From NCBI RefSeq assembly GCF_018866305.1, contig NZ_CP076456.1, positions 1,240,001 to 1,304,000 on the forward strand: a DNA stretch of 64,000 nucleotides, written 5' to 3'. Below the pieces are notes generated by a model. That model saw only the letters and a program-made list of their open reading frames with translations. It was not told where the DNA came from and made no database searches. Position 1 is the first letter of the stretch, and every line of letters begins with the position of its first letter. The stretch is from Arthrobacter sunyaminii (lineage in GTDB: Bacteria; Actinomycetota; Actinomycetes; Actinomycetales; Micrococcaceae). The position numbers and the translations under genes are program-made. This document shows positions 36,671 through 45,176 of this stretch, piece by piece.

Positions 36671-37648
36671 GTGTCAGATATTTTGCCGCCACAGCTGGTT
36701 GGCGCGCAGCAGAGTTCGCTCTATGTCAAAATCCGAACAATAGTGACCGTTATCTCCGGAGCCTGGCTGATTTTGGCCGTAACGGGGTTTGGATTCTTTT
36801 CCGGCGGAACAACATCTCTGGCCTTTTCGCTGATCCTCATGTACGCAACGGGTGCAGCCCTGATTATAGTGATCGCTGCCATCTACCGGGCCGTTAAAAA
36901 CTCGGCCATTCGGCGCAGCGAAACCGCGCCCGAGGATACCGCCGCACTGGCCTTCATCGACACCACCCGCTCCGCAGCGGACGAGCTCCTCGCCGCACTG
37001 CGCCCGGCGCCTCCGACCGGCCGGGCCTATGATCCCGCCGCCCGCACCGTTGGGCCGGCTGTGTCGATGATCGAAGCCGTGGCCGCGGCGCGTGCGGCTG
37101 CGAACGCAGCAGCGGTTGCTTTGACTTCCACTCCGGCTGAAGCAAACCGGACGGATCGTCCGGCCAAGAAGGATCAGGCACCTGCCGCGAAGACTGCTGC
37201 CGCCGCGCCTGTGGCAAAGCCGGCCGCAGCCAAGAAGCCGGCCGCCGCGAAGTCAGCGGTCAAGACACCTGCGGCGAAGCCTGCCGCTGCCAAGAAGCCT
37301 TCCGCTAAAACCGCGGCCAAGCCAAGCGCAGTAAAGAACACTGCCGGCAAGGTGCCCGGCAAGACACCGGCAGGGGCCAGGACTTCTGCTAAGACCCCGG
37401 CCAAGACTCCGGCCAAGGGCGCCGTCAAGGGTTCGGGCAACGGGGCAGCCAAGAAGCAGCAGCCGCGCTCCGGTGCCGTGCAGCCGAAGAAGAAGACCGC
37501 TCCGGGAGTCTCCGCCAACGCAGCAATCCCTGCCTGTGCCTCACCGGCCAAGGGCCAGCGGCCTGCACTGGTGCTGGCGTCCAGCAATCCCGTTCCCCAG
37601 GCAGTACGAAAAGTGCATGAGGCACTGACACGGCAAAAAGCCTCCTGA
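36671..37648 (+). CDS. Two-helix membrane protein with long histone-H1-like Lys/Ala/Pro tail
   Basis: About 325 residues, start GTG 36671 behind GAAAGG. Residues about 15-80 hold two hydrophobic helices (TVISGAWLILAVTGFGFFS, and LAFSLILMYATGAALIIVIAAIY, cited as LILMYATGAALIIVIAA). A short soluble stretch follows. From about 155 to 295 the chain is a low-complexity repeat of AAAKKPAA, KTPAAKPAA and KTPAKTPAKG, like the DNA-binding tails of actinobacterial HupB or histone H1. A Lys-rich tail on a membrane anchor could bind nucleic acid, anionic lipid or teichoic polymer; this is inference. No close family recognised. Followed by a strong terminator. Confidence 0.78.
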   Translation: MSDILPPQLVGAQQSSLYVKIRTIVTVISGAWLILAVTGFGFFSGGTTSLAFSLILMYATGAALIIVIAAIYRAVKNSAIRRSETAPEDTAALAFIDTTRSAADELLAALRPAPPTGRAYDPAARTVGPAVSMIEAVAAARAAANAAAVALTSTPAEANRTDRPAKKDQAPAAKTAAAAPVAKPAAAKKPAAAKSAVKTPAAKPAAAKKPSAKTAAKPSAVKNTAGKVPGKTPAGARTSAKTPAKTPAKGAVKGSGNGAAKKQQPRSGAVQPKKKTAPGVSANAAIPACASPAKGQRPALVLASSNPVPQAVRKVHEALTRQKAS

Positions 37649-37783
37649 CCTGCGCAATTGCGGATCTTCCGACGTTCAGGGAGTTGCCAGCTTTCCTCCA
37701 GTTCGTGCCCAGTCAGAGGGGTTAACGTAGTTAGTACCTCATAAGGGTGCGAGTGATGAATGGATAGAGTAGTGACCTATCCG

Positions 37784-37839
37784 GCGCCGGCAGACCAGGG
37801 TTGTTCCCCCCAACCAACCCAAGGTCTGCCGGCGCTTTT
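37784..37839 (+). terminator. Rho-independent terminator with large structured loop
   Basis: 13-bp perfect stem GCGCCGGCAGACC (37784-37796) pairing with 37823-37835, followed by TTTTCTTTG. The loop itself contains GGGTTG...CAACC and can form an inner hairpin. The 226-bp region 37649-37874 holds no gene I can support. Confidence 0.85.
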
Positions 37840-37874
37840 CTTTGTCCAAGCTGCTGTCCACCCCGCCATGGCGG

Positions 37875-38171
37875 TCACTCAGTTCCGAAGGTCCTGAATT
37901 CGCCCGTCGCTTCGGACCAGGAGTCCTGCACAGCGCTCACTGTTCCGGGAGCAGCCGGAGAATTCAGCCACTGCAACAGCTCCTCCAAGGCCGGGCCGGC
38001 TCCCTCTGCGACCACCAGGACTGATCCGTCGCTGCGGTTGGCGGCAAGGCCGGTGAGTCCGAGGCGGATTGCCTGCTGCAGGGTCCGGTAGCGGAACCCC
38101 ACCGCCTGGACCTCTCCGGTGATCCGGGCCGTGAGCCGGCGGGCAGGGACGGGAGTATCCGTAGGTGTCAT
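37875..38171 (-). CDS. Acylphosphatase
   Basis: A 98-residue enzyme hydrolysing carboxyl-phosphate bonds. The fold motifs are RITGEVQAVGFRYRTLQQA near residue 18 (the usual VQGVGFR reads VQAVGFR, catalytic Arg kept) and LTGLAANRSDGSVLVVAEG near 42 (catalytic Asn kept). ATG 38171 lies 4 bp after the hutH stop, so it is probably read with hutH. A longer upstream frame only shadows hutH. No link to histidine degradation is known. Confidence 0.9.
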   Translation of the reverse strand: MTPTDTPVPARRLTARITGEVQAVGFRYRTLQQAIRLGLTGLAANRSDGSVLVVAEGAGPALEELLQWLNSPAAPGTVSAVQDSWSEATGEFRTFGTE

Positions 38172-38175
38172 GGGC

Positions 38176-39750
38176 TTAGAGTAACGGCGTGTCCAGCACG
38201 GAGTCAGCAGCAGCGAGCAGGGAACCGTCCGCCACGGCCACCCTGCAGGCCTCGATCTCCGGCGCCAGGTACCGGTCCGGACCCGGCCCCGGCACCACTT
38301 CACGCAGGGCCGCCCGAACCGCGGTAACCGCCGGCGCACTGCGGGAGGTGGAAACACCGCCGTCGCGCATGTCCAGTGCCCGGGCTGCGGTCAGCACCTC
38401 GATGGCCAGGACCCGCGTCAGTCCGTCAATTGCGCGGCGCAGTTTCAGTCCCGCCGCCCAGCCCATGGAGACATGGTCTTCCTGCATTGCCGATGAGGGA
38501 ATGGAATCCACCGACGCCGGAACGGCCAGCCGCTTCAGCTCGGAAACGATCCCGGCCTGCGTGTACTGGGCAATCATGTGCCCGGAATCGACTCCCGGGT
38601 CAAAGGCCAGGAACGCGTTGAGGCCGTGGCTGCGGGATCGGTCCAGGAAACGGTCGGTGCGCCGTTCGCTCATGGAGGCAATGTCGGCGACGGCGACCGC
38701 GAGGAAATCCAGCACGTAGCCCACCGGTGCACCGTGGAAATTGCCGTTGGATTCCAGCCGCCCGTCGGGGGTCACCACCGGATTGTCGATGGCCGAGGCC
38801 CGCTCACAGTCTGCAACATTCTCGGCATGCTGCAGGGTGGATCGGGCGGCGCCGTGGACGGAGGGAACGCAGCGCAGTGAGTAGGCGTCCTGCACGCGGG
38901 TGAAGCCGCCGGTTTTTTGTTCCTCGATCAGAGCCGATCCGGCCAGAACGGCCCGGATGTTCGCGGCGGATTCGGCCTGTCCGGGCTGCGGCCGCAGTGC
39001 CTGCAGATCCGCGGCAAACACCGCGTCGCTGCCCAGCAGTCCTTCAACGCTCATAGCTGCTGCCAGGTCCGCGGTGGACAGCAGCAGGTGCAGGTCAGCG
39101 ATGGCCAGCGTGAGCATGCCCAGCATGCCGTCGGTGCCGTTGATCAGGGCCAGGCCCTCCTTCTCCTGCAGCTCCAGCGGTTCCAGCCCGGCTGCCGCCA
39201 GGGCCGCTGCGGCCGGCACCCGCTCGCCGTCGGCGGTCCGGACCTCGCCTTCGCCCATCAGGGCCAGCGCACAGTGGGAGAGGGGAGCCAGGTCCCCTGA
39301 GCAGCCCAGTGAACCGTACTCGCCCACCACCGGAGTAATGCCGGCATTGAGCAGCCCTGCATACGCGAGGGCCACCTTGGGTCGGACGCCGGTGCGGCCG
39401 GTGGCGAGGGTGGACAGCCGGTTCAGCATCAGCGCCCGCACCACCTCCGTGTCCACTTCCGCACCCGACGACGCCGCATGGCTGCGGATCAGTGAACGCT
39501 GCAGCTGCCGGCGCTGTTCGGGGACGATTTGCTTCACCGCGAGGGCCCCGAAACCGGTCGAAACCCCGTAGTGGGGCTTATCGTCGGCAGCGAGTTCCTC
39601 GATGACCGTGCGTGAGGCTGTCATGGCGGTGAATGCCTCGGCCGCCAGCGTGACGGCTGCGCCGTGCCGGGCTACGGCAACGATGTCCTCCGCCGCCAGG
39701 GCGCCGGTTCCCAGCTCGACGGTTGTACGGGGGTTCTGCAGGGTTTCCAT
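38176..39750 (-). CDS. hutH: Histidine ammonia-lyase
   Basis: A 524-residue first enzyme of histidine catabolism (histidine to trans-urocanate plus ammonia). The MIO prosthetic group forms autocatalytically from a tripeptide, here Cys-Ser-Gly in GSLGCSGDLAPLSHCAL near residue 148, where the textbook triplet is Ala-Ser-Gly. Other motifs: YGVSTGFGALA near 61, LINGTDGMLGML, RVQDAYSLRCVPSVHGAA and SNGNFHGAPVGY. It diverges from the IclR gene. A palindromic operator is centred about 60 bp upstream of its start. Confidence 0.95.
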   Translation of the reverse strand: METLQNPRTTVELGTGALAAEDIVAVARHGAAVTLAAEAFTAMTASRTVIEELAADDKPHYGVSTGFGALAVKQIVPEQRRQLQRSLIRSHAASSGAEVDTEVVRALMLNRLSTLATGRTGVRPKVALAYAGLLNAGITPVVGEYGSLGCSGDLAPLSHCALALMGEGEVRTADGERVPAAAALAAAGLEPLELQEKEGLALINGTDGMLGMLTLAIADLHLLLSTADLAAAMSVEGLLGSDAVFAADLQALRPQPGQAESAANIRAVLAGSALIEEQKTGGFTRVQDAYSLRCVPSVHGAARSTLQHAENVADCERASAIDNPVVTPDGRLESNGNFHGAPVGYVLDFLAVAVADIASMSERRTDRFLDRSRSHGLNAFLAFDPGVDSGHMIAQYTQAGIVSELKRLAVPASVDSIPSSAMQEDHVSMGWAAGLKLRRAIDGLTRVLAIEVLTAARALDMRDGGVSTSRSAPAVTAVRAALREVVPGPGPDRYLAPEIEACRVAVADGSLLAAADSVLDTPLL

Positions 39751-39802
39751 CTCCTTATCTGAGCATGGGAACGGCAGGGGTCCTAGCGGGACGCCGATTC
39801 CC

Positions 39803-39820
39803 TGTCTGGGATTCCAGACA
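39803..39820. promoter_or_regulatory. hut operator 1 (hutH / iclR divergent promoter)
   Basis: TGTCTGGGATTCCAGACA: 7-bp perfect arms around GATT, 53 bp upstream of the hutH start and 19 bp upstream of the IclR-gene start. Nearly the same palindrome recurs at 40678-40695 before hutU. The inner TCTGGGATTCCAGA agrees closely with the TCTGwwATwCCAGA site recalled for the corynebacterial IclR-type HutR. Its closeness to the iclR start suggests autoregulation. Confidence 0.85.
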
Positions 39821-39838
39821 CTGCACTAGACTCTGCAC

Positions 39839-40669
39839 ATGCCAGAGAGCTATTTCCGGGTTCAGGTTCCCGCTGCTGCACAAGTCCTGTCGATCCTGCG
39901 GTATTTGGGAACGCAGGCCGGCCCCGTCAGCGCCACCGCCGTTTCCCGGGACCTCTCCCTGCCGCGGTCCACCACCTACCACCTGCTTGCCGCCCTGGTT
40001 GCCGACGGGTTTGCCGTCCATTTGCCGGAGGAGCGCAAATACGCCCTCGGTGCGACAGCCCATGAGCTCGGCACCGGCTACGCGCGGCAGGCACCGCTGC
40101 AGCGCATTGGCCGGTTTCCGCTGCGAAAGCTGGTAACCCAGGCATGCCTGACCGCGCACCTGGCAGTCCTGCAGGGCACCGACGTGATTTACGTGATTGA
40201 GGAACGGGCACCGAAGCAGCTGCCCCTGGTGACCGACGCCGGCATCAGGCTTCCGGCCCACCGCACCGCCAGCGGGCGGGCCATGCTGGCCCAAATGACG
40301 GACGCGCAACTGCGGGCACTCTACCCGGATTCAGAGACTCTGCGCTCCGGCCGCATCGGAGGTGCCGCCCTGACCGGCCTCCTGGCGCAGGTGCGTGAAC
40401 GCGGTTATGCCTGGGAGGAAAACGAAGTAACGGAAGGCTTTTCCTCAATCGCCGTGCCCGTCCTGGACCGCTCCGGCCGAGCGGTTGCCAGCGTCACGCT
40501 CACAGCGCCAAACCGGTTGTCAGCCGATTCAGCGGGTCCCGCCGCCCTGCAGGGGATCCCTGCCTTTGCGGCCGATCAGCTGACCGGTGTCTCCCGGTGT
40601 GCCGCCGAAATCTCCCGCCGGCTGGGCGCCCAGACGTCCCAGCCTCCGGCGCCGCTGCAGCCTTTCTGA
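39839..40669 (+). CDS. IclR-family regulator of histidine utilisation (HutR-like)
   Basis: 276 residues. N-terminal winged helix: [48 protein letters not shown] (cited as [15 protein letters not shown]). The C-terminal IclR effector domain (about residues 85-260) has [49 protein letters not shown] (cited in part) and the conserved Cys in [12 protein letters not shown]. Located between divergent hutH and the hutU operon, both with the same palindrome, so it is the likely hut switch responding to histidine or urocanate. Activator or repressor not decidable. Confidence 0.9.
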   Translation: MPESYFRVQVPAAAQVLSILRYLGTQAGPVSATAVSRDLSLPRSTTYHLLAALVADGFAVHLPEERKYALGATAHELGTGYARQAPLQRIGRFPLRKLVTQACLTAHLAVLQGTDVIYVIEERAPKQLPLVTDAGIRLPAHRTASGRAMLAQMTDAQLRALYPDSETLRSGRIGGAALTGLLAQVRERGYAWEENEVTEGFSSIAVPVLDRSGRAVASVTLTAPNRLSADSAGPAALQGIPAFAADQLTGVSRCAAEISRRLGAQTSQPPAPLQPF

Positions 40670-40677
40670 ACAGTTGC

Positions 40678-40695
40678 TGTCTGGGATCCCAGACG
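40678..40695. promoter_or_regulatory. hut operator 2 (hutU operon promoter)
   Basis: TGTCTGGGATCCCAGACG: 16-bp perfect inner palindrome GTCTGGGATCCCAGAC, 8 bp after the IclR-gene stop and 51 bp upstream of hutU. It matches operator 1 at 16 of 18 positions. Confidence 0.85.
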
Positions 40696-40745
40696 CCCCG
40701 AAAATCTTCTGCGGGCGGACCGGAACCCTCAGCTACCGTCTGGTC

Positions 40746-42431
40746 ATGGCTACCATTTCCGATCCTTCCCGCAGCATCCGGTCCCCCCGCGGCACTTCCC
40801 TGACAGCTAAGAGCTGGCAGACGGAAGCGCCCCTTCGGATGCTCATGAACAACCTGGACCCGGAAGTTGCCGAGCGGCCGGAGGATCTGGTCGTCTATGG
40901 CGGAACCGGCCGGGCTGCGCGCAGCTGGGAGGCGTACGACGCGATCGTCCGCACCCTGTCCACGCTGGCCGACGACGAGACCCTGCTGGTCCAGTCCGGC
41001 AAACCCGTGGGCGTCTTCCGGACCCACGAGTGGGCGCCGCGGGTGCTGCTGGCCAACTCAAATCTGGTGGGGGACTGGGCCACCTGGCCCGAGTTCCGCC
41101 GGCTGGAGGCCGAAGGACTGATGATGTACGGCCAGATGACGGCCGGATCCTGGATCTACATCGGCACGCAGGGCATCCTCCAGGGCACCTACGAGACCTT
41201 CGGCGCCGTTGCCCGGAAGCTCTTTCGCGATGAAAACGCCACCCTCGCCGGCACGCTGACCCTCACCGGCGGCTGCGGCGGCATGGGCGGTGCGCAGCCG
41301 CTGGCCGTGACGCTTAACGGGGGCGCGGTGCTGATTGTCGACGTCGACGAATCCCGCCTGCGCCGCCGTGCCGGGAAGCGTTACCTGCAGGAGGTCGAAA
41401 CGGACCTGGACACCGCCGTCGCCAAGGTCATGGCCGCCAAGGCCGAGAAACGGGCGCTGTCGGTGGGACTGGTGGGCAACGCCGCCGAGGTCTTCGAGGA
41501 ACTGCTGCGCCGCCAGCTCGCCGGGGACATCAGCGTGGACATTGTCACGGACCAGACCTCCGCCCACGACCCGCTGAGTTACCTGCCGGCCGGCATTCCC
41601 GTGGAGCGCTGGGTCGCCGAGTCCACCGCCGACCCCGAAGGTTTCACGAAGAAGGCCCGCGAATCCATGGCCCGCCAGGTGGCGGCTATGGTGGGCTTCC
41701 AGGACGCCGGGGCCGAGGTCTTTGACTACGGCAACTCCATCCGTGACGAAGCACGCCAGGGCGGCTACGAGCGGGCGTTCGAGTTCCCGGGGTTTGTTCC
41801 CGCCTACATCCGGCCGCTCTTCTGTGAAGGCATGGGCCCCTTCCGCTGGGTGGCGCTTTCCGGCGATCCGAAGGACATTGCGGTCACGGATGCCGCAATG
41901 AAGGACCTCTTTCCGGAGAACACGCGCCTGCACCGCTGGCTCGACGCCGCGGCGGAGCACGTTGAGTTTGAAGGCCTGCCGGCCCGCATCTGCTGGCTGG
42001 GCTACGGCGACCGGGCCAAGGCCGGGCTGCTGTTCAACTCGCTCGTCGCGGAGGGCAGGGTCAGCGCACCGATTGTCATTGGCCGCGACCATCTGGATTC
42101 CGGCTCGGTGGCCTCACCATACCGGGAGACCGAAGCCATGGCCGACGGGTCCGACGCCGTCGCGGACTGGCCCCTGCTCAACGCGATGCTGAACACCGCC
42201 TCAGGTGCCACCTGGGTTTCCATCCACCACGGCGGCGGCGTGGGTATCGGCCGCTCCATCCACGCCGGCCAGGTGTCGGTCGCGGACGGAACCGAGCTGG
42301 CCGCCCGAAAGCTGGAGCGGCTCCTGACAAATGATCCGGGCACCGGCGTCATGCGCCACGTCGACGCCGGATATGAGCGCGCCTCCGACGTCGCCGCCGA
42401 GCGCGGCGTCCGCATTCCGATGGCAGAGTAG
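40746..42431 (+). CDS. hutU: Urocanate hydratase
   Basis: A 561-residue second hut enzyme, urocanate to imidazolonepropionate with tightly bound NAD+. Motifs: [27 protein letters not shown] near residue 35 (cited as [15 protein letters not shown]), [47 protein letters not shown] near 178, and the catalytic Cys region [13 protein letters not shown] near 358. Start ATG 40746; a longer frame reaching back to 40587 overlaps the iclR gene and the operator. First gene of the hutU-M20-hutF-hutI operon. Confidence 0.96.
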   Translation: MATISDPSRSIRSPRGTSLTAKSWQTEAPLRMLMNNLDPEVAERPEDLVVYGGTGRAARSWEAYDAIVRTLSTLADDETLLVQSGKPVGVFRTHEWAPRVLLANSNLVGDWATWPEFRRLEAEGLMMYGQMTAGSWIYIGTQGILQGTYETFGAVARKLFRDENATLAGTLTLTGGCGGMGGAQPLAVTLNGGAVLIVDVDESRLRRRAGKRYLQEVETDLDTAVAKVMAAKAEKRALSVGLVGNAAEVFEELLRRQLAGDISVDIVTDQTSAHDPLSYLPAGIPVERWVAESTADPEGFTKKARESMARQVAAMVGFQDAGAEVFDYGNSIRDEARQGGYERAFEFPGFVPAYIRPLFCEGMGPFRWVALSGDPKDIAVTDAAMKDLFPENTRLHRWLDAAAEHVEFEGLPARICWLGYGDRAKAGLLFNSLVAEGRVSAPIVIGRDHLDSGSVASPYRETEAMADGSDAVADWPLLNAMLNTASGATWVSIHHGGGVGIGRSIHAGQVSVADGTELAARKLERLLTNDPGTGVMRHVDAGYERASDVAAERGVRIPMAE

Positions 42432-42435
42432 ATCC

Positions 42436-43755
42436 ATGGACCTGTCACCTGCTTCGCCCGTTGCTTCGCCCCTTAAAGCTCTGATGGCCGCCATTGAGGA
42501 CACCGGACGAGATGAGCGCCGCGGCGGATACTCCCGCCCGGTGTACTCCGCCGCGGAACGAGACCTGCGTGAATGGTTCACGTCCGAAGCGCTTCGGCGC
42601 GGGCTGGTCGTGGAAACGGATGCCAACGGCATTCTGTGGGCCTGGTGGGACCTGCCGGGGGATTCTGCGGCGGGGATCGACGGGACGTCCGGCGTACCGG
42701 AACGCCGCGGCGCGCTGGTTACCGGATCCCACCTGGATTCCGTGCCAGGGGGCGGTGCCTTCGACGGACCCCTTGGCGTGGCCGGTGCCCTGGCGGCAGT
42801 GGATCTGCTGCAGGCCCGGGAAAGGGAAGGGGGCCTGATCCGCAACCGGGCCCTCGCCGTCGCGGTGTTTCCGGAGGAGGAAGGATCCCGCTTCGGCGTC
42901 GCCTGCCTCGGCTCCCGGCTGCTGGCCGGAGCGATCGACCCGGCTAAAGCCCTGTCCCTGCGGGATGCGGACGGCAACACTTTTGCCGACGTCGCCCGCG
43001 CCAACGGACTGGACCCGGAGCTGATGGGACGCGATGAGGCGGCCCTGAGCCGCATCGGCGACTTTGTGGAACTGCATGTGGAGCAGGGGCGCGGCCTGAA
43101 CACCGAGGAGTTCATGGATGCGGCCGGGCGCGGTCCGGCCGTGGCCGTGGGAGGATCCGTGCTGGGCCACGGGCGGTGGCGCTTCACCATCGCCGGGCAG
43201 GGAAACCACGCCGGAACCACCCTGATGGCGGACCGCGCCGATCCCATGGTCGCAGCAGCCCAGCTGATCGTGGCCGTGCGGCAGACCGCCGCCGCCCAGT
43301 CCGGTGCCCGCGCCACGGTCGGCCGGCTGGAACCTGTTCCCGGCGGCACCAACGTCATCGCCTCCCGGGTGGACCTCTGGCTGGATGTCCGCCACCCCGA
43401 GGACGTCGTTACCGCTGCCCTGGTGGAGAAGATCCACGGCCAGGCCCAGAGGATCGCCGCGATGGAGGGCTGCACAGTCCGCCTGACCGAGGAATCCTAT
43501 TCCGGCACCGTCCATTTTGACGCCGCCCTTCAGCGCTCACTCGAACAATCAGTGGCTCGAACCGTGCCCGGCGCCCCCGTCCTGGCGACCGGCGCCGGGC
43601 ACGACGCCGGAGTGCTGGCGGCCCTGGTGCCCACCGGCATGCTGTTTGTCCGCAATCCCTCGGGGATCAGCCACTCGCCGGAGGAGTATGTGGAGGATGC
43701 CGACGCCGAGCTCGGCGTTGCCGCGCTCGCCGATGCCCTGCAGGACCTGCTGTGA
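42436..43755 (+). CDS. M20-family amidohydrolase (allantoate/N-carbamoyl amidase type), probable hut enzyme
   Basis: A 439-residue zinc-dependent amidase of the AllC / N-carbamoyl-L-amino-acid hydrolase group. Metal ligands are visible: GSHLDSVPGGGAFDGPLGV near residue 98, FPEEEGSRFG near 147, ELHVEQG near 215, and the C-terminal GISHSPEEYV near 415, with AGHDAGVLA before it. It starts 4 bp after hutU and overlaps hutF. HutF yields N-formimidoyl to N-formyl-L-glutamate, and no hutG deformylase is present, so this enzyme is a good candidate for hydrolysing N-formylglutamate. Family members act on N-formyl and N-carbamoyl amino acids; the assignment remains inference. Confidence 0.88.
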   Translation: MDLSPASPVASPLKALMAAIEDTGRDERRGGYSRPVYSAAERDLREWFTSEALRRGLVVETDANGILWAWWDLPGDSAAGIDGTSGVPERRGALVTGSHLDSVPGGGAFDGPLGVAGALAAVDLLQAREREGGLIRNRALAVAVFPEEEGSRFGVACLGSRLLAGAIDPAKALSLRDADGNTFADVARANGLDPELMGRDEAALSRIGDFVELHVEQGRGLNTEEFMDAAGRGPAVAVGGSVLGHGRWRFTIAGQGNHAGTTLMADRADPMVAAAQLIVAVRQTAAAQSGARATVGRLEPVPGGTNVIASRVDLWLDVRHPEDVVTAALVEKIHGQAQRIAAMEGCTVRLTEESYSGTVHFDAALQRSLEQSVARTVPGAPVLATGAGHDAGVLAALVPTGMLFVRNPSGISHSPEEYVEDADAELGVAALADALQDLL

Positions 43756-45176
43756 GCATCCCGGAGCGGCAAAAGTCCTTTTGGTGCGAACAAGCCTGGG
43801 TGAACGGCGCTGTTGCCGGCGGTGTCCGGGTGGAGATTGACACCGCGGGCACGGTGACGGGAACCGAAACCGGCGTGCCGGCACGGGAAGGTGACTGCCG
43901 GCTGCCCGGCGTGACGTTCCCGGCGGCGTCCAACGCGCACTCCCATGCCTTCCACCGGATTCTGCGCGGACGCACGCACGCCGCCGGCACCGGCAGCTTC
44001 TGGACCTGGCGCGAGCAGATGTATGAGGCCGCCGCCGCCCTGACTCCGGAACTGTACGAGCAGCTTGCCACCGCGGTGTTCGCGGAAATGGTGGTCACCG
44101 GATGGACCTCCGTGGCCGAGTTCCACTACGTCCACCATCAGCCGGACGGCAGCGCCTATCCGCAGGAGCACGCCATGGAACGGGCGCTGGCGCGGGCCGC
44201 CGTCGCCGCGGGCATCCGCCTGACGCTGCTGGACACCTGCTACCTGGCCGGCGGATTTGGTGCCCCGCTCACGCAGGGACAGCTGCGCTTCGGGGACCGC
44301 GACGGCGCCGCCTGGCTGCAGCGGCTGGCCTCCCTGCGCGCTGCGTTTGCCGAGGAGTTCGATCCGGCGCAGGTCAGCGTGGCTGCGGCCCTGCACTCTG
44401 TGCGCGGGGTGCCGGAGGAGGAGCTGGAGCTGATCGCCCGGAAACTCCCCGCAGACCTGCCGCTGCACATCCATCTCTCCGAACAGCCCGCCGAGAATGC
44501 GGCCTGCCGGGAAGCAACCGGACTCACGCCGGCCCTGCTGCTGGCCAAGCACGGCCTGGTGACCCGGCGGCTCTCAGCGGTTCACGCCACCCATCTGAGT
44601 GAAGAAGACATCGGCGTTCTGGGAGCCGCCGGCGCAACTGTGGTGATGTGCCCCACCACGGAAGCGGATCTGGCCGACGGCATCGGCCCGGCGGCACAAT
44701 TGCGGGCGGCCGGCGCCCGGATAGCGCTGGGCACTGACCAGCACGCCGTCGTCGATCCCTGGCTGGAGATGCGCGCGCTGGAACACGGCGAACGCCTCCG
44801 CTCCGGGGAACGCGGCCGGTTTAGCCCGGCGGACCTGCATGCGGCGGCATCAGCTGCCGGAACGGACGCCCAGGGACGGCCGGCTCCCGGGATGGCCCCG
44901 GGGAACAGCTGCGATCTAATGTCAGTGGATCCCGAAACTCTCCGGACGGCCGGCTCGCGCCCCGAGCAGCTGGCACTTTCCGCCACAGCCTCGGATGTCC
45001 ACACCGTGGTCGTCGGCGGACGCATCCTGGCCCGCCACGGCCGGCATGCCGTACTGGGCGATCCGGCGGCCCTGCTGTCGGCCGCCGTCGCCGCCGTGGA
45101 CGGGAAAAACCCGCCGCTGCCAGCCACCACCATGTCCGCCTCCACCATCCCAGCCACCACGACGGAAGACCCATGA
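43752..45176 (+). CDS. hutF: Formimidoylglutamate deiminase
   Basis: A 474-residue amidohydrolase-superfamily enzyme converting N-formimidoyl-L-glutamate to N-formyl-L-glutamate and ammonia. Metal and substrate motifs: SNAHSHAFHRILRGRT near residue 63, WTWREQMY near 84, AEFHYVHHQPDG near 116, LHIHLSEQPAEN near 240, HATHLSEEDI near 280 and GTDQHAVVDPW near 330. GTG start overlapping the upstream stop; its own stop overlaps hutI. Implies the five-step hut pathway rather than the direct formamide route. Confidence 0.94.
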   Translation: MSIPERQKSFWCEQAWVNGAVAGGVRVEIDTAGTVTGTETGVPAREGDCRLPGVTFPAASNAHSHAFHRILRGRTHAAGTGSFWTWREQMYEAAAALTPELYEQLATAVFAEMVVTGWTSVAEFHYVHHQPDGSAYPQEHAMERALARAAVAAGIRLTLLDTCYLAGGFGAPLTQGQLRFGDRDGAAWLQRLASLRAAFAEEFDPAQVSVAAALHSVRGVPEEELELIARKLPADLPLHIHLSEQPAENAACREATGLTPALLLAKHGLVTRRLSAVHATHLSEEDIGVLGAAGATVVMCPTTEADLADGIGPAAQLRAAGARIALGTDQHAVVDPWLEMRALEHGERLRSGERGRFSPADLHAAASAAGTDAQGRPAPGMAPGNSCDLMSVDPETLRTAGSRPEQLALSATASDVHTVVVGGRILARHGRHAVLGDPAALLSAAVAAVDGKNPPLPATTMSASTIPATTTEDP

